Below, one piece after another: positions 47,805 to 61,659 of a stretch of DNA of 64,000 nucleotides (position 1 is the first letter of the stretch; each line of letters begins with the position of its first letter). A program made the position numbers and the translations under genes. The DNA lies in contig KV748205.1 in the NCBI GenBank assembly GCA_001692895.1, positions 1,550,001 to 1,614,000 of the forward strand, read 5' to 3'. Under the pieces are notes generated by a model. That model was not told the origin of the DNA and ran no database searches. It was given only the letters and a program-made list of their open reading frames with translations. Origin of the DNA: Cenococcum geophilum 1.58 (Eukaryota; Ascomycota; Dothideomycetes; Gloniales; Gloniaceae).

Positions 47805-48211
47805 TATAACGGAACCTTATAGCAAGTGCTATAATAGGCTCGTTATTGGGCTAGGTGTATAGGTAATGCAAATTAAAGTCAATAACGTAATAATAACTAG
47901 TGGAGTGGTTGCCTAATAGATTAACTCTAATTATATTCTAAGAATTACTATAAAGGAGAGAACTATCTAGGTAGGGACTATAGTCCTTTAAATACACAAT
48001 TATACTCCTAAAAAATCCCCTTTATACGTAAGGTATATATACTCTATTTACTTTATTATAGATTATATAGATTATATTATATAACCTTAGCTACTATTCC
48101 TTATTATATAACTCTACCGGTTCTATCCTAAACTATACCTAAATTAACTAATTAGCTTCTTCCAACTCCTCTTTAAGTAGTTATAATATTATACTTAAAG
48201 CGTCCATAACA
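47805..48211 (-). repeat. 3' LTR of A3
   Basis: 407 bp, TATAACGG...CCATAACA on the + strand. Collinear with the A1 and A2 LTRs but shorter than 61660-62084. Confidence 0.9.
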
Positions 48212-48990
48212 CTATCTCCCTCCTTTTTATCTTTGTCCTTAAAGATTCTAAATATCTCTAAGTTATTTACTAGAGGTATAATATCCGTCTAATTAATTTA
48301 GTTAATATTATTACTTATTATACCTAAAGCTTCTTCCTCTTTATTAACTGTTCGTTATGCTTACACTATTACTATAATATTATCTCTTAGTGAGATTATA
48401 CCGTCTTCGTATTCTTGTTATTTAAAAGAGGGGTTAGTTTATATTACGCTAGTAAGTCCATCTTTATAATAACCGTCCTTTTATTTAAAGTGCACTAAAG
48501 TAAATATTTATTTATCCTATAACGTTTACTCCGTCTCTAATACTAAATATATATAACTTATTACTCTTAATAGTTATTTAGTTTCTTAATTAATTTATTT
48601 TAGGGTCTTATATTTAATTTACTACTACTCGGCTAAATAATAAACTATTTATAGTATTGGCGGAACTTTATTATCCTTATAATGCTAAATAAGAGGCGGC
48701 CGATGCTTAGCAACGGGCCCTTAAGTCTTATCTCGCTACATCCGCTTATTTAATCCGTCTTAAAAAGGTTTATAAGAAGGTTTATTTTAAAGAGTAGAAG
48801 CTTATAAAATAGGGTCTATAGGAACTTAGTAATAAAAGAATAGATTCTTCTCTAGCCGAGAAGGAAATAAATCTAAATAGTTTAGTAACTGCTCTTCTTA
48901 GGTCCCCCTTAGGTAACTTATTCTTTAGCGATCCTTCTTTATTAATACTGCCTGACCTAATTTCTTCTAATACTCCTATACCTTTTCTAT
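48212..48990 (+). pseudogene. Antisense accessory ORF region of A3
   Basis: On the strand opposite gag-pol of A3, the same peptides as in A1 recur in the same order: SLLTVRYAYTITIIL...YLKEGLVYITLVSPSL near 48320-48450, then RLKKVYKKVYFKE near 48760 and SPLGNLFF, DPSLLMLPDL and SSNTPIPFL, ending near 48990. The frame is more interrupted than in A1. The shared ending and spacing are why I call this a former gene rather than chance. Confidence 0.45.
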
Positions 48991-48999
48991 AGCGTTTTT

Positions 49000-51900
49000 T
49001 AGATTCTTTAGTAGCTCCTAGGTAGTCTCGTTATAGCCTATCTACTTTACTTTATACTATATTTTATTATTAATATCTTTATAACTAATAATCTTTAAAA
49101 CTTACTATTTATCTTCTTTCTATCCTTTATATATATCTACTTTATAAACTAATAGCTTAATATTTCTATATACTAGCTCTAGTATTACAATATACTATAT
49201 AGGGTAGATCTTAATTTTGGTTGGTAGGTTTAACTTAAATATAACTAGTAAAATCCTTTACTTAATTTTAAAAGGTCCTAGTCTAATATAGTCTAACTTC
49301 TTACTTAGTTATTAACTCTTAAAATTTTTATATAGTAGCTATACTTTATCTCCCTCCTTAAGATCTAGTCCCTTAGATCTCTTAGTATTATAGTACTTTT
49401 TTATTCTCTCTTATACCTTCTTTACTAATTCTATAAGGTCTATATAAAGATTTATTAATATCTTTATTCTTTTTTTAGTTATACTACTTATTTTCTTTAC
49501 TTATTATAGTAATAATAATATTCTTAGCTTATATCCGTAATTTACCTTAAATAGTAATATACCTATCCCTTTTTATAGTATTGTATTATATACAAACTAT
49601 ATAACTGGTAATAATAATACCTAATTATTCTATACGTAATTAATATAGTGCCTTAAATACTATTCTAGCGTCTAATTTAATCTTTTTATTTAACTGTCTA
49701 TCTGCGGATAATATATGGTAGAAGTTACTACTTTAACTCCTTATTCCGCTAAGAATACCTTTTAGAATACTACTATAAATCTTAAATCCCTATCTAATAT
49801 AATCTTACTTAGTGCCCTATATCTTATAAACACTTCTTTAATATAGATTCTAGCGATATCTTCTACTAATATCTCTTCTATATATACTATAAAGTATCCC
49901 TACTTTATAAGCTTATCTACTATTACTAAAATCGTATTATAATCTTATCTAGTAATAGGATCTCTTAACTTTAGTAACTTAATAATAAAGTCCTATAATA
50001 TAACCTCCTATAGTCTCTCTAGTATTTTAATAGGTTATAACCCTTTATATAGCTTATACCTTATTAATTTATTTCTTTAGTAATCTAGATATTCCCTTAT
50101 AACTTTTCGCGCTAAGCCTTAGATTCCGTCAATAATATACTCCTTTTAGAGTCTTAACACTAAGCTTATAGCTCTATTATATCCTTAAGTTAATCCCTTA
50201 TAAAAATCTTCTATAAACTATTCTGCTATACTTCTTAGGATATACTTTACTTCTTAATTTTCGTATATATCCGCCCATAGATCTTCTAGCTATGCCTTTA
50301 GAATTCTTTATATCTAAAAGCTTTCTAGTAACTTATAAACTCTTTCTAGTTTCTCTTAAGTTGCTATAATTTTTGGATAGTTATATCTAATTAATCCATC
50401 TGTGTCTTTTTATAGTAAAGCCCCTAATAGCTTTTTATTATTTTATAGTTTAGCTTTTTAACTTAGAGCATCTACTTGCGTATTATCTATACCCTTAGTA
50501 TACTAAATCTTAAAATAGTATTCTATAAGTATCTCTACCCATCTAACCTATTTTTAGTTAAGTTCCTTTATTATTAAAAATCCTATTAGGTTCTTATAAT
50601 TTGTCTTAATTATAAATAGTTTCTCTATATCTTATAAGAATACTCTCTATTTCTTTAGTGCTATAACTATACCTAATAGCTCCTTATTATAAATGTTATA
50701 GTTTAACTCTAGTAGTATTATCTTTCAACTATAGTATACCACTAGGTACTATCTATCTTAATATTTTTATATAAAGTATACCCCTAGTATATAGTCTAAT
50801 ATATCCGTCTTTATAACCGTCTCTAGTCCTAGTTAATAGATCTTAAGAACTGGCTCCTAGGTAAATATCTCTTTAACTTTTTTAAATAACTCTTACTACT
50901 CTTTTCCCCATACCTATAGTTCTTCTTTCTTCGTTAATCGCGTAAATAGTTTAATATCTTTTAACTATTATACTATAAACCTTCTGCAGTAATTGCAAAA
51001 CCCTAAGAATAATCTTAACTGTGTAACATTCTCTAGTTCTTACCAATTTACTATAGCCTTAATCTTTTTTAGATCTATACTAAGTTGGCCTAGTTTAATA
51101 ATAAATCTAATAAAATTGGTCTTTCTAGTAAAGAACTTATATTTCTTAATTGCTACTAGCATCTATTCTTCCTATAATCTCTTTAAGACCTATTTAACAT
51201 ATTCTCCGTATTCTTCCTTAGTTATTAAGTAGATAATAATGTTATTAAAATATACTATAATAAATTTATCTAAGTATTCTCCTAATATATTATTAATACG
51301 CTTCTGGAACGTTACTGGTATATTTATAAGCCTAAATTGTATAACTAGTAGTTTATATAGTCCTTCCTTTAACTTAAAGGCTGCCTTTTATTTATTGCCT
51401 TCCTTAATCCTAATCTAATAGTACGCCTATCTTAGATCTATCTTTATAAAGATTTATATATTACCTATTCTGTCTTAGATTTCGCTAATTAAGGGTAAAG
51501 AATACCTATCCTTTCTAATAATGCTGTTTAACTATCTATAGTCAATATATAGCCTTAGTTTGCCATTTTTCTTTAATACGAATAGTACTGGATAACCCGC
51601 TAATAACTGCGATAGTCTAATATATCCCTTTTATAGGTTTTCCTAGATAAACTCTTTTAATACTCTCCCTTTTTCTTTAGTAAGTTTATAGATTAGAAAA
51701 AACCTTAAACTTATTTCTAGTTCTAATTCTATCTTATAGTCCTATACTACGTACTTTAATAGCTTTTTACTCTTTAGTGACTATAGTTTCTTGCTATACT
51801 TATAGTATCTTTTTAGTATATAACCTAGTCCTTTCTCTATTTCTTTATAGGTTGCTCCTACTTAGTACTATACTAACTTAGCTTATTATCGCATCTTATA

Positions 51901-54900
51901 GCATTAAGTATCTTTAATATTGACTTAACCTATAACCTAATTAATCTTTGGATTATATTCCTATAATTAAGGCATTCCTAGTACTGCCTTGTCGTTTCCT
52001 AATGGTAATATATTAAAAGACATCTCGATTTATCTCCCTTTTATAGTTAACTAAATAGGTCCTGTTTTAAGATTAATAATACCTCCTCTATAGGTTATTG
52101 GATCTTCTAAAATTATTACTAATAGGTAAGAGTACTTCTTTTTCTTATATAGTAACCCCATTCTTTTAACTGCTACTAGCAAGATATAGTTCCTTATTAC
52201 TTCACTATCTATTAATGCCTTAAACTATTAATTTTGCCACTTAACTTATAAATTTAGGTATTGTTCTTAAATTCCTTTAAGGGTCTAAGGCTCTACTACT
52301 AGTTCCCTCTAATCCTATAGGCCTCTACTTTTTTTAACTATTAGCTACTTAACCCTATTTATACTTAGTCCTTCTTTAGCTAATACTTAGTTTGCTTTTT
52401 ATCTTTAATATACTATAGATATATATTTTCTAGGCACTTCTACTACTATTATCCGTCTAGGCATTTTTCCGTAAGGAATCTTCCTAGTTAAAGTATTAAG
52501 TCCCTTTAGCTTTGCATTTCTACTAGGTGCTAACTATATATATACTTAGCGTTCCTATATTTCGCCTTATTTAATAACTAATATATCCTTACTAGGTACT
52601 TCCAGTTCTTATTTTTTAGTACTTTATATATATTACACGTATTATTTACATACGCTATCTATACTAATATGTAATATACTTAGTGTCTTAGGTTAACTCT
52701 AGGCTTATCTTTATCCTTAAGTTTAAACCTTTCCCGTGTTAATTTAAGCGTTGCAACTTCGTTTATAGGTACTATAATTTACCTCTCGCTTCTCTAGTTC
52801 TCTAATTACTCCTCTAAATCCTTTAACATTATAATTAAGGCTCCTTTAATATAACTTATAGCCTTCTCTATAATCGGGTGGTCTTAGATAACTTTCTTGT
52901 CCAACTATATATAGAAATCTTCCTACTTATTGTTATGTCTTTATCTATACTACTTTTAGTATAACCCTTTAAGTATATACGGCTTATCTGTAAGGAAGTA
53001 TCTTCTTATTACTACGTTATAATAACCCTTAGTATATTGTTTCTTAAACCTAGTTAGAATCCCTAGATCCTCTTTTTACTCTAGTTTAGTAAGCTACTTA
53101 GCTCTTAGTATGCCTATCCTAGGCCTATTAGTAACTCTTTATATAGGTGCTCTGTCCCTTATATAACCTAGTATACTAAATCTCTTATCTAGTTTCTAAT
53201 CTTGCTATAAGGTAATTCTTACTTTAAATTCCTCTATAGTTTCTTTTTTTTTACGTCTTATAAGTAGATCCTTAAAGTTTTCTTACTTCTTAATTTTAGT
53301 ATTGGTTTTTTAATCCTTAGGCTAAATACTATATTCCCCTAGTAAGTTCTCTAGGTCTATATATCTATCTCCTAGTCTAGTTGCTATTTATGCCGCAGAT
53401 TCTCTAATCTTATTAATAGTCCTTATTCATGTCTCGAAGTCTTAGTTCTATAGGATTCTTAATCCTAAGCTTGCTTTTAACTTAAGCTTAGCTCCTGCCT
53501 TAGTCTAACTAGGCTTAGGTATTCTTATCTTATCTTAAGAGTCTTAAATCTCACTTATTTCGTCTTAAGAATCTTATATTTATAGGAAACTCTATCCTAA
53601 GCTTATTTATATATCTTTAAACTAAGCTATTACTCTGCTCTATCGGTTATTGTTTATTATAGGTCCTTAAGCTTACCTTATCTTATCTTAAGAATCTTAG
53701 TTATCTCTTATCTCGTCTTAAGAATCTTAAGCCTTTAGCCTTTTACCTTTATTAAGTGCTAAAGTAGTTCTCTACCCTACTTCTCTTGCGTTTTATAAAG
53801 CGATAAACATCGTGTCTAGTGGGGTTTTAATCCCTACTAATATTCCCTATTCTATAGTGGAATTATCCTCTACCTCTTATATAATATTTCTAAGGTCTAT
53901 ATACTCCTAGTAAGCTACTTTTATTACCTTATTATTACGGAATGTTTCGCCTATATTAAATTTATTATCCTTAATATCCAATCTACGAACTAGTTTATTA
54001 ATTCCTCTATACTTTAAGGATTTTAGCTTCTATAGCTAATAGCTTACGCTATACTTAGCGTCTTTATAAATTTGGTATACGTTGTTATAATAAAACGTAA
54101 AACTTCTAATTAAACATTCCTTTGTTCCTTATAGTATACTATTATCCCTCTATATATATATATCTTCTACTATTAGTCTAGTTCCCTTTATTATATAATA
54201 ACTCTAACTATCTTTATAATTCCTTGCGAAGTAATCTTATTTTCCGCAATTTATATAAGCTCCGTCTTTAAACTATTAACTTTGCTATAAAGTCCGCTTA
54301 AACATCTTCTGCTGCTAAGATCCCTAGTTTAGCCTCCGCTCCTTAGTCCTATAATCACTAAATCCTTAACCTTTAGGTTTTTATAGTTTCTTACTCCCTC
54401 TTTTATAGGCTTCTTTAGTACCGCTTAGGTCTATTAGCTTTGCGCTATACTATAGTTTCTGACTTAGCTTAGGTTATTATGTACTTTACGCCTTATCCTT
54501 ATATAACTATAAAACTCTATCCTAACCTTTCTTAGCCTATTCCCTTTAGTAGATCCAATTATTAATCTTAATTGCTTAATCTATTAGTTCCCTTAGGGTA
54601 TCCACATCTTCTATTAGGATAATCGCGTCTTAGACTTTAGCCTTAAGTCCTTATTTATACTATACTATAAGCGCCTTATTATTCTACTTAACTTATATTA
54701 CTAGCGTCTAAAACTACATAGTATACTTAATTGCTAAGGTTTATTACGTAATATCTTAGAGTTTTCTTTCCGCCGTAGTTACTGCCTCTATGTCTCTGAA
54801 TATTTATATAAGTTACTCTATAAACCCTTTTTAGCTTAAGAATATAAATTATACCTCCTAGTTAGTAATCGCCATTCTATTTGCCTATATTTCCGTAAGG

Positions 54901-54989
54901 TAAGATTTAAATTACTTAAGTACTTTTCCTAATAGGAATAGTCCTGTATAAGCTATTCGATCTATAGGTATTAGCAATTTTACTCCTTT
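49000..54989 (-). pseudogene. Decayed pol and distal gag of A3
   Basis: Collinear with A1: chromodomain (about 49030-49130), integrase (about 49350-50270), RNase H, RT (about 51250-51650), protease (near 52210), then gag up to the insertion point of F at 54990. It is broken many times. The short plus-strand open stretch at 50993-51232 is the opposite strand of RT and not a gene. Confidence 0.78.
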
Positions 54990-54994
54990 CTATA

Positions 54995-55186
54995 TGTTAC
55001 GGAACCCCACCGCAGGGGCCTCTATAGGAGAGCCCCGTACTCTCGCGTACACCTCGCGTATAGCTTATGTCAGCTACGCGTAGGTATATTACCTCCTTAC
55101 GCCCTCGACCCTTACGATCAATCGCGCAACGTCTTATAGACTCCTCGAATACATACGTCTTATAGCCACTACCCCGTCCCATAACA
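54995..55186 (+). repeat. 5' LTR of F
   Basis: 192 bp, TGTTACGG...CCCATAACA. GC-rich compared with the interior. About 10 differences from 61147-61338, by eye all transitions. An open frame of 61 codons crosses it on the minus strand in both LTRs. Confidence 0.95.
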
Positions 55187-57000
55187 TTACGTTGTGCCTT
55201 TTTACTACCAACACCTAGCCTATAACTAATTCTACGTCTCTATAATACTATAGGCGCTGCCAAAAATAGCATGCCTATAAGTTACCTTACTTTATACTTC
55301 TAAGGAACCTATAATAGTAAGACAATATTCCTTACTAGCCACTATATTAAACCTAAAGAATAATCNAATACCTATACTTAACNTANGACGCCAATNAATC
55401 CNAGNAGAATTTNATTTATTANCCNTAGCCTTAACCCCTAAGGAGATAGACACCAATAATATCTTATCTTTTATTAACTATATAACTACGGATAAGTAAG
55501 TAGAAGGGCTACTACCTATTAAAATTAAAATACGAGACGCTAAGATATTTATAAAAATGGTAGCACGAGAACCTAATAAATACTACCGCCTTCTATAGAA
55601 CTATTACCTAAAGCTTATATAAGCCAAGATGCGTACTGCCTAAGATTGCGATATTATCCAAGACCTATAAGCTTGTGAGGCGCTCGCTAATAATATACGT
55701 TAAGAAACCAAAGATGACCTCTGTGTGTCTAAACGCGACGTCTAATAGTTAAAGAAGGCTGAGATTGCACTTATTGCTACAGTTATTAAAAAAGAAGGCA
55801 CAATTAAATACCTATAATCTTAGCTTAACAAGCATATTTGTAATAACGCTAGACACCTCTCTACTATATATAACGCCACTTAAGTCTCTACGCCCCCGGC
55901 AACTTTACCTACTTAACGCTTAATAGAGGGTTAGCGCTAAGCAGCCTTACCTAACGGGAACCCCTACTAAAGTAATAACGAAAGCTATAATAACCGAACC
56001 TAAGCTACTACTATAGGGTCTAATATACGTTACCCTAATCCCCTAGTTTTTTAGGGAGACCGTAAAGAATATAGCTATTAAAAGATATAAATCCGTAAGA
56101 AACTAACTTAGAGCGCCTACCTTTTTCCTACGGAAGATACTAAGATTAGCTACATTATCGGGCGAATAAAGGGTATACCGTTTAATAGACTCTTTGCCTA
56201 ATAGGAGACCAATAGCCCCTAGAAGTGGTAGTTTTACTAAGAAGTCCTTAATAATCTTAACCTAATATACCGCGACTATAACCTACTGGCCACTAACTAA
56301 GCTAAACTACGTGCCCTAAAGATAAGCCCTACCGAATTATTTAATAAGTTTTATGTTAAATTCCAGGAATATACCAGAGCCCTCACCTAAGACGATACTA
56401 AAGACTAGAAAGATCTCCTTAAAAAAGTTACTTATCGCCTTAGTTATGCAGCCGCTAGCCATAACTATAATAATGTTTATAATATAGTAGCAGCCATATA
56501 GAAGATTAAACGACGACTAAATTAGATCGCTACTATAAACCTTTACCTAAAGACCTCCCTATAGAAGCCCTCCGGACCTACTAAACCACTAACGCCTACT
56601 ACCCTAAGCAACACTACTGGTCCTAATATCGACCTTTCTATACTAACCTTCCCGCAGAAGCTACTAGACGGAGAATGTAAGCTACTTTAGAAGCTAAAGC
56701 GTTGCTATAGATGTTATTAAGAAGGCTGTTATAGCTATAGCCTAAACTACCTAATAGCTAAGTTTAGTAGCCGCCGCCTAATACCTAACCTAGTACCTTA
56801 AATACTAAATACGTTGCTACGTGCTACTACTATACAAGACGAAGACGCAGTAATAGCGGTAAAGTTAGATACGGAAATAGAAAACGCTAAGTCCTAGCCC
56901 TAAGTCGTAGGTAAGGACGCCCTAACGATAAGGGGATCTATATATCGGCCTGCTTAATAGATAACTTAGTAAAAATAAATAGACGGAAATAGATAGTTTT
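55187..57000 (+). pseudogene. Decayed gag of F
   Basis: A gag remnant with long helical segments. A cysteine cluster near 56695-56750 (CYRCY then EGCYSYS) fits the zinc-knuckle position. It is broken. Confidence 0.6.
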
Positions 57001-60000
57001 ACCCGTAATAGGAACTACTGCTAAAAAACAATATAAAAGCCGTTCTATAATTAATTGCAGAGCTATTAATAAATTTATAGATACCTAATTTATACGTACT
57101 TATAACCTATTTACCTTACCCCTTACTAAAGCCCGCGCCCTATAACTCGCTAACGGTAATTATACCGCATAGAAGATTACCTATATGGTATAACTCTACC
57201 TAGATATAAATAGGCACTAAGAAGAACTCTGGGCCTATATTACACTACTTGCTAACTACCCTATTATCCTTAGAATAAACTAGCTTAAATAACACAACCC
57301 CACCATTAACTAGAAAAAGAGAGAAGTAACCTTTAACTCTAAATACTGTAGAGAGACCTGCCTAGGATATAGCCTAGCCACCTTTATCTACTTCCTAGGA
57401 TACCAACCTAAGGAACCCCTTATTACCCTACCCACAACCAACTACCACTATATAAGTGCCGCGGCCTTCTACCGCATAGCACGTAGAAAAGGCTGGACCG
57501 TTACCGCAGCCTTCCGATTACGACTATATAAGCTTAATAAAGAACAGGACTACGTCCTCTATAGTAATAGGATAGATATAGTTGACCTCCTAGAAAACGA
57601 TGCCCCCGTAGAACTCTACGGACTTTCACCTTTAGACTTTAAGAAGTTTATAAAGCTTAAAAAAGGACTTACTAACGAGGAACTCCGTAAGCTCCTCCCT
57701 AAGAGGTACTATAACTTTATTAATATATGCTCATAAAAGAGCGTAGATATACTCCCCCTATATTAACCTAATAACTATACCATTAATATTAAATAAGGAA
57801 AAACGCTACCCTATAAGAGACCCTACCTAATATTAAAAGACGAACTTCTAGTTGTTAAAAAGTATATTAACGAACACCTTAATAAAGGGTTTATTCGCCC
57901 CAGTATATCCCTAATAGCCGCCCCTATCCTCCTTACTAAGAAGCTAGAAAAAGGTATTTAATTCTGCGTTAACTATAGAGGACTTAACGCTATTACAATT
58001 AAAAACCGATACCCTATACCGCTTATACGTAAGACTTTTAAACGGCTTAGCTAAGCCAAAATCTATACCAAGCTTAATATTATCGCCGCCTTTAACCGCC
58101 TCCAAATATAAGAAGGTGACGAATGGAAAACCGCATTTATATTGCGCTTCGGCTAATTTGAATATACTATTATGCCCTTTAGCGTATATAACGGCCCAGG
58201 CAGCTTCTAAAGCTATATTAATAACGCCTTACGGGACTACCTTAATGACTTCTACTCTGCGTACCTGGACAATATACTTATTTATAGTAATAACCCTTTT
58301 AAGCATACCGAGCATGTTTAAAAGGTCCTATAGCGCCTTAGGGACGTAGGACTTTATATTAATTTAAAGAAGTGCGAATTCTTAGTTATAGAAGTAAAAT
58401 ACCTTAAACTAATCGTTACTACTAAGGGTGTCCGTATAGACCCTAAAAAGGTACACACAATTACCGAATAGCAAACCCTTAACTGCATTAAAGACGTATA
58501 AGCTTTCCTTAGTTTCGCCAACTTCTATCAAAAATTTATATACAACTTCTCGGGTGTTATAGCACCATTTATAGCAATAATGCGAATAAAGGGCCTTTCC
58601 GCGAAAGAAAGAAAAACATATCTACGTTTTATCTAGACACCTAAATATAAGAAGGCGTTCTAAGACCTTAAAAATGCTTTTACCAAAGCACCTATTTTAG
58701 CTTACTTTATATTAGGACAACAACTCTATCTTAAGACTAACTCCTCAGACCACGTCAACGCAGGTGTCCTCTCCTAGATAGGCGACGACGGTCTCCTCCA
58801 CCTAGTCGCATTCTATTCGTCTAAGCTTATACTATAAGAATATAACTACAAGATCTATAATAAGGAACTTCTTACAATTATATAAGTGTTTAAGGAATTC
58901 TAACCAGAACTTTCCTTAGCAGAACCTAACTAGCTAACTAAAGTCCTTACGGATTATCGCAACCTTAAGTACTTTATAACTACAAAATAACTAAACTAAT
59001 ACTAAGCACGCTAGAACAAGTTTCTCTCTAGTTTTAACTTTAAAATCGCATATAGGCTAGAAGTATAAGGTACTAAGCCTAATAGCCTAATACGCCGCTT
59101 ATAAGACCTTCTTTAGTCTAAAAATAACCCCTATAACTAGTTCTAATAACAAACGATCCTAAAAGCACGGAATTTGGCCCTAGGTATGCTACCTACAATA
59201 GAGCTAACTATACCTTAGCTCCACACTATAGAACTAAAATTACCTCCTAAAATCAATAAGCTTATTACTACGGCATATAACACCTCTATTAACCTATTAC
59301 TATATTAACTTATTACCGCAAAGACCGCTAGCGCCTATACGCTACCAACTAAACTCTAAAGCTTAGGCTAGATTAATATAGTAGCCTTAGAAGTAAAAGA
59401 GAACAGGCTCTATTATAGAGGCCGTCTATTTATCCCTAACTTAAAAAATCTATAACGGCAACTAATCTAAATGGCCTATAACCTCTAATTAAGCGGCTAC
59501 CTAGGCAAAAGAGGAACCTATAAGCTTCTTAGCCAATACTACTTCTAGCCTAAAATAATAGACTTAGTCGAATGCTTTATAGGCGCCTATTACGGTTATA
59601 AGCGCGCTAAGGCCTTTAATACAAAGTACTAAGAACTACTACACCCTCTACTAGTACCTATATAACGATGGGCAGATATTGCTATAGATTTCGTTATTAA
59701 CCTACTACCCTATAAGCGACATAGCCGTACCTATAAGAATATCCTTATAATAATATGCCGACTTATAAAAGAGTGCCACTACGTCCCAACTGAAGGCGTA
59801 GCCGTTAGCGACGTCACTAATGCCTTCCTTCGCGAAATCTACTGATTATATAGGTTACCTAACTCGATTATATCTAACTAAGGCACACAGTTCGGCTCTA
59901 ATATATAGAGACGAATCTACTAACGCCTTAGCATCTCCGTTAAGATATCTATATCCTTTTACTATAAAACTACTAGGCAACCGGAAAACGCTAATGCTAG

Positions 60001-60840
60001 CATAAAAGCGTACCTATAACAGGTAGTCGCCTATAGTTAAGATAACTAGGTAGATCACCTCCTATTAGGTAAATTTGTAGCGAATAACTACGTCTTAACT
60101 ACTACAGGACTTACCCCGTTCTTCGCGAATAAGGAATATTACCCCCAATCCAGCATAGAACCACTAGAACCTATTAATAAAAAACTACTATATAGAAAAC
60201 GCCTTAAGATACTACTTACTAACTAGCATGTAGACTACATAAAAAATCTACTTAACTACTGCAAGGGAGAAATGGCCTAGGCTTAAGCAAAGTAGGCCTA
60301 CTTTGCCGACTATTATAAAACGCCACCACCGGAGATACGTGTTGGCGACTAGGTATAGCTAGATATACGCAATATCTCTACACAGAGGCCTATAAAGTCA
60401 CTTAATTATAAAAACCTTAGCCCCTACCTAATTAAATAAGTTATTAATAGGGGAGCCGTATACGAGCTAGAGCTCCTACCTACCCTAGCCACCCGCGGAA
60501 TATAGCCTGTATTTTACCTATAGCTACTACACCTTTACTAGCCTAACCCCTTACTAGGGCAGATATAGCCTAAACCCCCACTAGTACTAATCCGAGATAA
60601 GAACGAAGATAAGAACCACGAGGAGTAGACTATTAAACGAATTATTAACTCTAAATACTTTAGCAAAGGCAGAGAATAACGGCTTTACTACAGAGCTATA
60701 TACATAGGATTCGATATAGATTAGCCAGAATGGCAACTATAAAAAGACTTTAAAAATGCAAAGGATCTAATTAGCGACTTTTACTACGCGAACCCATAGA
60801 AACTGGGCCTAAGCAGAGATTTTATACCTAATCCTCTATA
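57001..60840 (+). pseudogene. Decayed pol of F: PR-RT-RH-IN-chromodomain
   Basis: RT spans about 57800-58330, with NYRGLNAI-type and AYLDNILIYSNN (near 58260) motifs. RNase H follows at about 58680-59100 and integrase at about 59500-60200. A chromodomain-like segment lies at about 60630-60830, with IINSKYFSKGRE, LYYRAIYIGFDID and KNAKDLISDFYYANP as they stand. Protease is placed near 57050 by position only. The open frames at 58116-58349 and 59820-60005 are other-frame shadows. It is broken many times. Confidence 0.78.
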
Positions 60841-60959
60841 GGAGCCCTTATAGAGTTAAACTATTATATATTACTATATAGGGGTAAATTACCGTTAGAT
60901 TGCCGTTAGATTGCGGCAAAGTGCGATTACGTAACTAGAATATCATTAAGATATCCAGA

Positions 60960-60982
60960 AACTTTAACCGGCGGTTAAAGTT
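60960..60982 (+). repeat. Palindromic 3' module in element F
   Basis: AACTTTAACC, GGC, GGTTAAAGTT, followed by ATCTAATTAGTTAGATT, about 165 bp before the 3' LTR. Confidence 0.8.
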
Positions 60983-61146
60983 ATCTAATTAGTTAGATTC
61001 TTAGATGCTAAGCCTTATTACATAACGTTGTTTTAAGCCTTTAGTAATACCCCCCTTTCTTTTTTTCTATACCCTAAGTATCCCTTCTATATATATATAG
61101 TAACCACAGCGTCGCCGGAGCTCCGCCTCTATAGGAGGGGGGGTAG

Positions 61147-61338
61147 TGTTACGGAACCCCACCGCAGAGGCCTCCATAGGAGAGCCCCGTGCTCTCGCGT
61201 ATACCTCGCGTATAGCTTATGTTAGCTACGCGTAGGTATATCACCTCCTTACGCCCTCGACCCTTACGATCGATCGCGCAACGTCTTGTAGACTCCTCGA
61301 ATATATACGTCTTGTAGCCACTACCCCGTCCCATAACA
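61147..61338 (+). repeat. 3' LTR of F
   Basis: 192-bp partner of 54995-55186, preceded by the purine tract and followed by the duplication CTATA. Confidence 0.95.
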
Positions 61339-61343
61339 CTATA

Positions 61344-61659
61344 TTACTTTAAAGTACATTTATATAAGAAATCCTTTAAGCTTTAATCTTTCCCCTAAGT
61401 ACCTCTCGATTAATAGTAACTTAATCTTTACCACTCCTATCCCATTAACCCTCTCTTTTAGCGCTATATTGTTTATTATTAGTTAGTTAACTATCTCTTA
61501 TAATTATCCGACCGTTATAGGTTGCTATAAGTTAGTATCTGCTATACTAGTATTACTTAACCTTAAAGTAGTTGCCTCCGTTAATGGCGTTATAGTGGCT
61601 GCTTTTAGTAGTATATTATTTAACTTTCTATATTTAATACTGTAACTAGGTAGTAATTG
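61344..61659 (-). pseudogene. Start of gag and leader of A3
   Basis: The gag start of A3, separated from the rest of gag by F. It is collinear with the gag start of A2 at 14742 (MPPKAATIT...), here read on the minus strand from about 61620. The leader next to the LTR is the same ATTACTACCTAGTTAC-type sequence. Confidence 0.7.

Larger units (their letters stand above)
54995..61338 (+). mobile_element. Element F, Ty3/Gypsy chromovirus nested in A3, broken
   Basis: A 6344-bp element with two 192-bp LTRs and an exact duplication CTATA (54990-54994 and 61339-61343). Gag, protease, RT, RNase H, integrase and chromodomain run on the + strand. A purine-rich tract (AGGAGGGGGGGTAG) lies just before the 3' LTR. 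It is broken many times but one of the youngest insertions here. Ambiguous bases at 55366-55425. Confidence 0.94.

Noticed and set aside
58116-58349. Plus-strand open frame of 77 codons in F
   Set aside because: Another frame of the RT region, in which AYLDNILIYSNN is the true reading.
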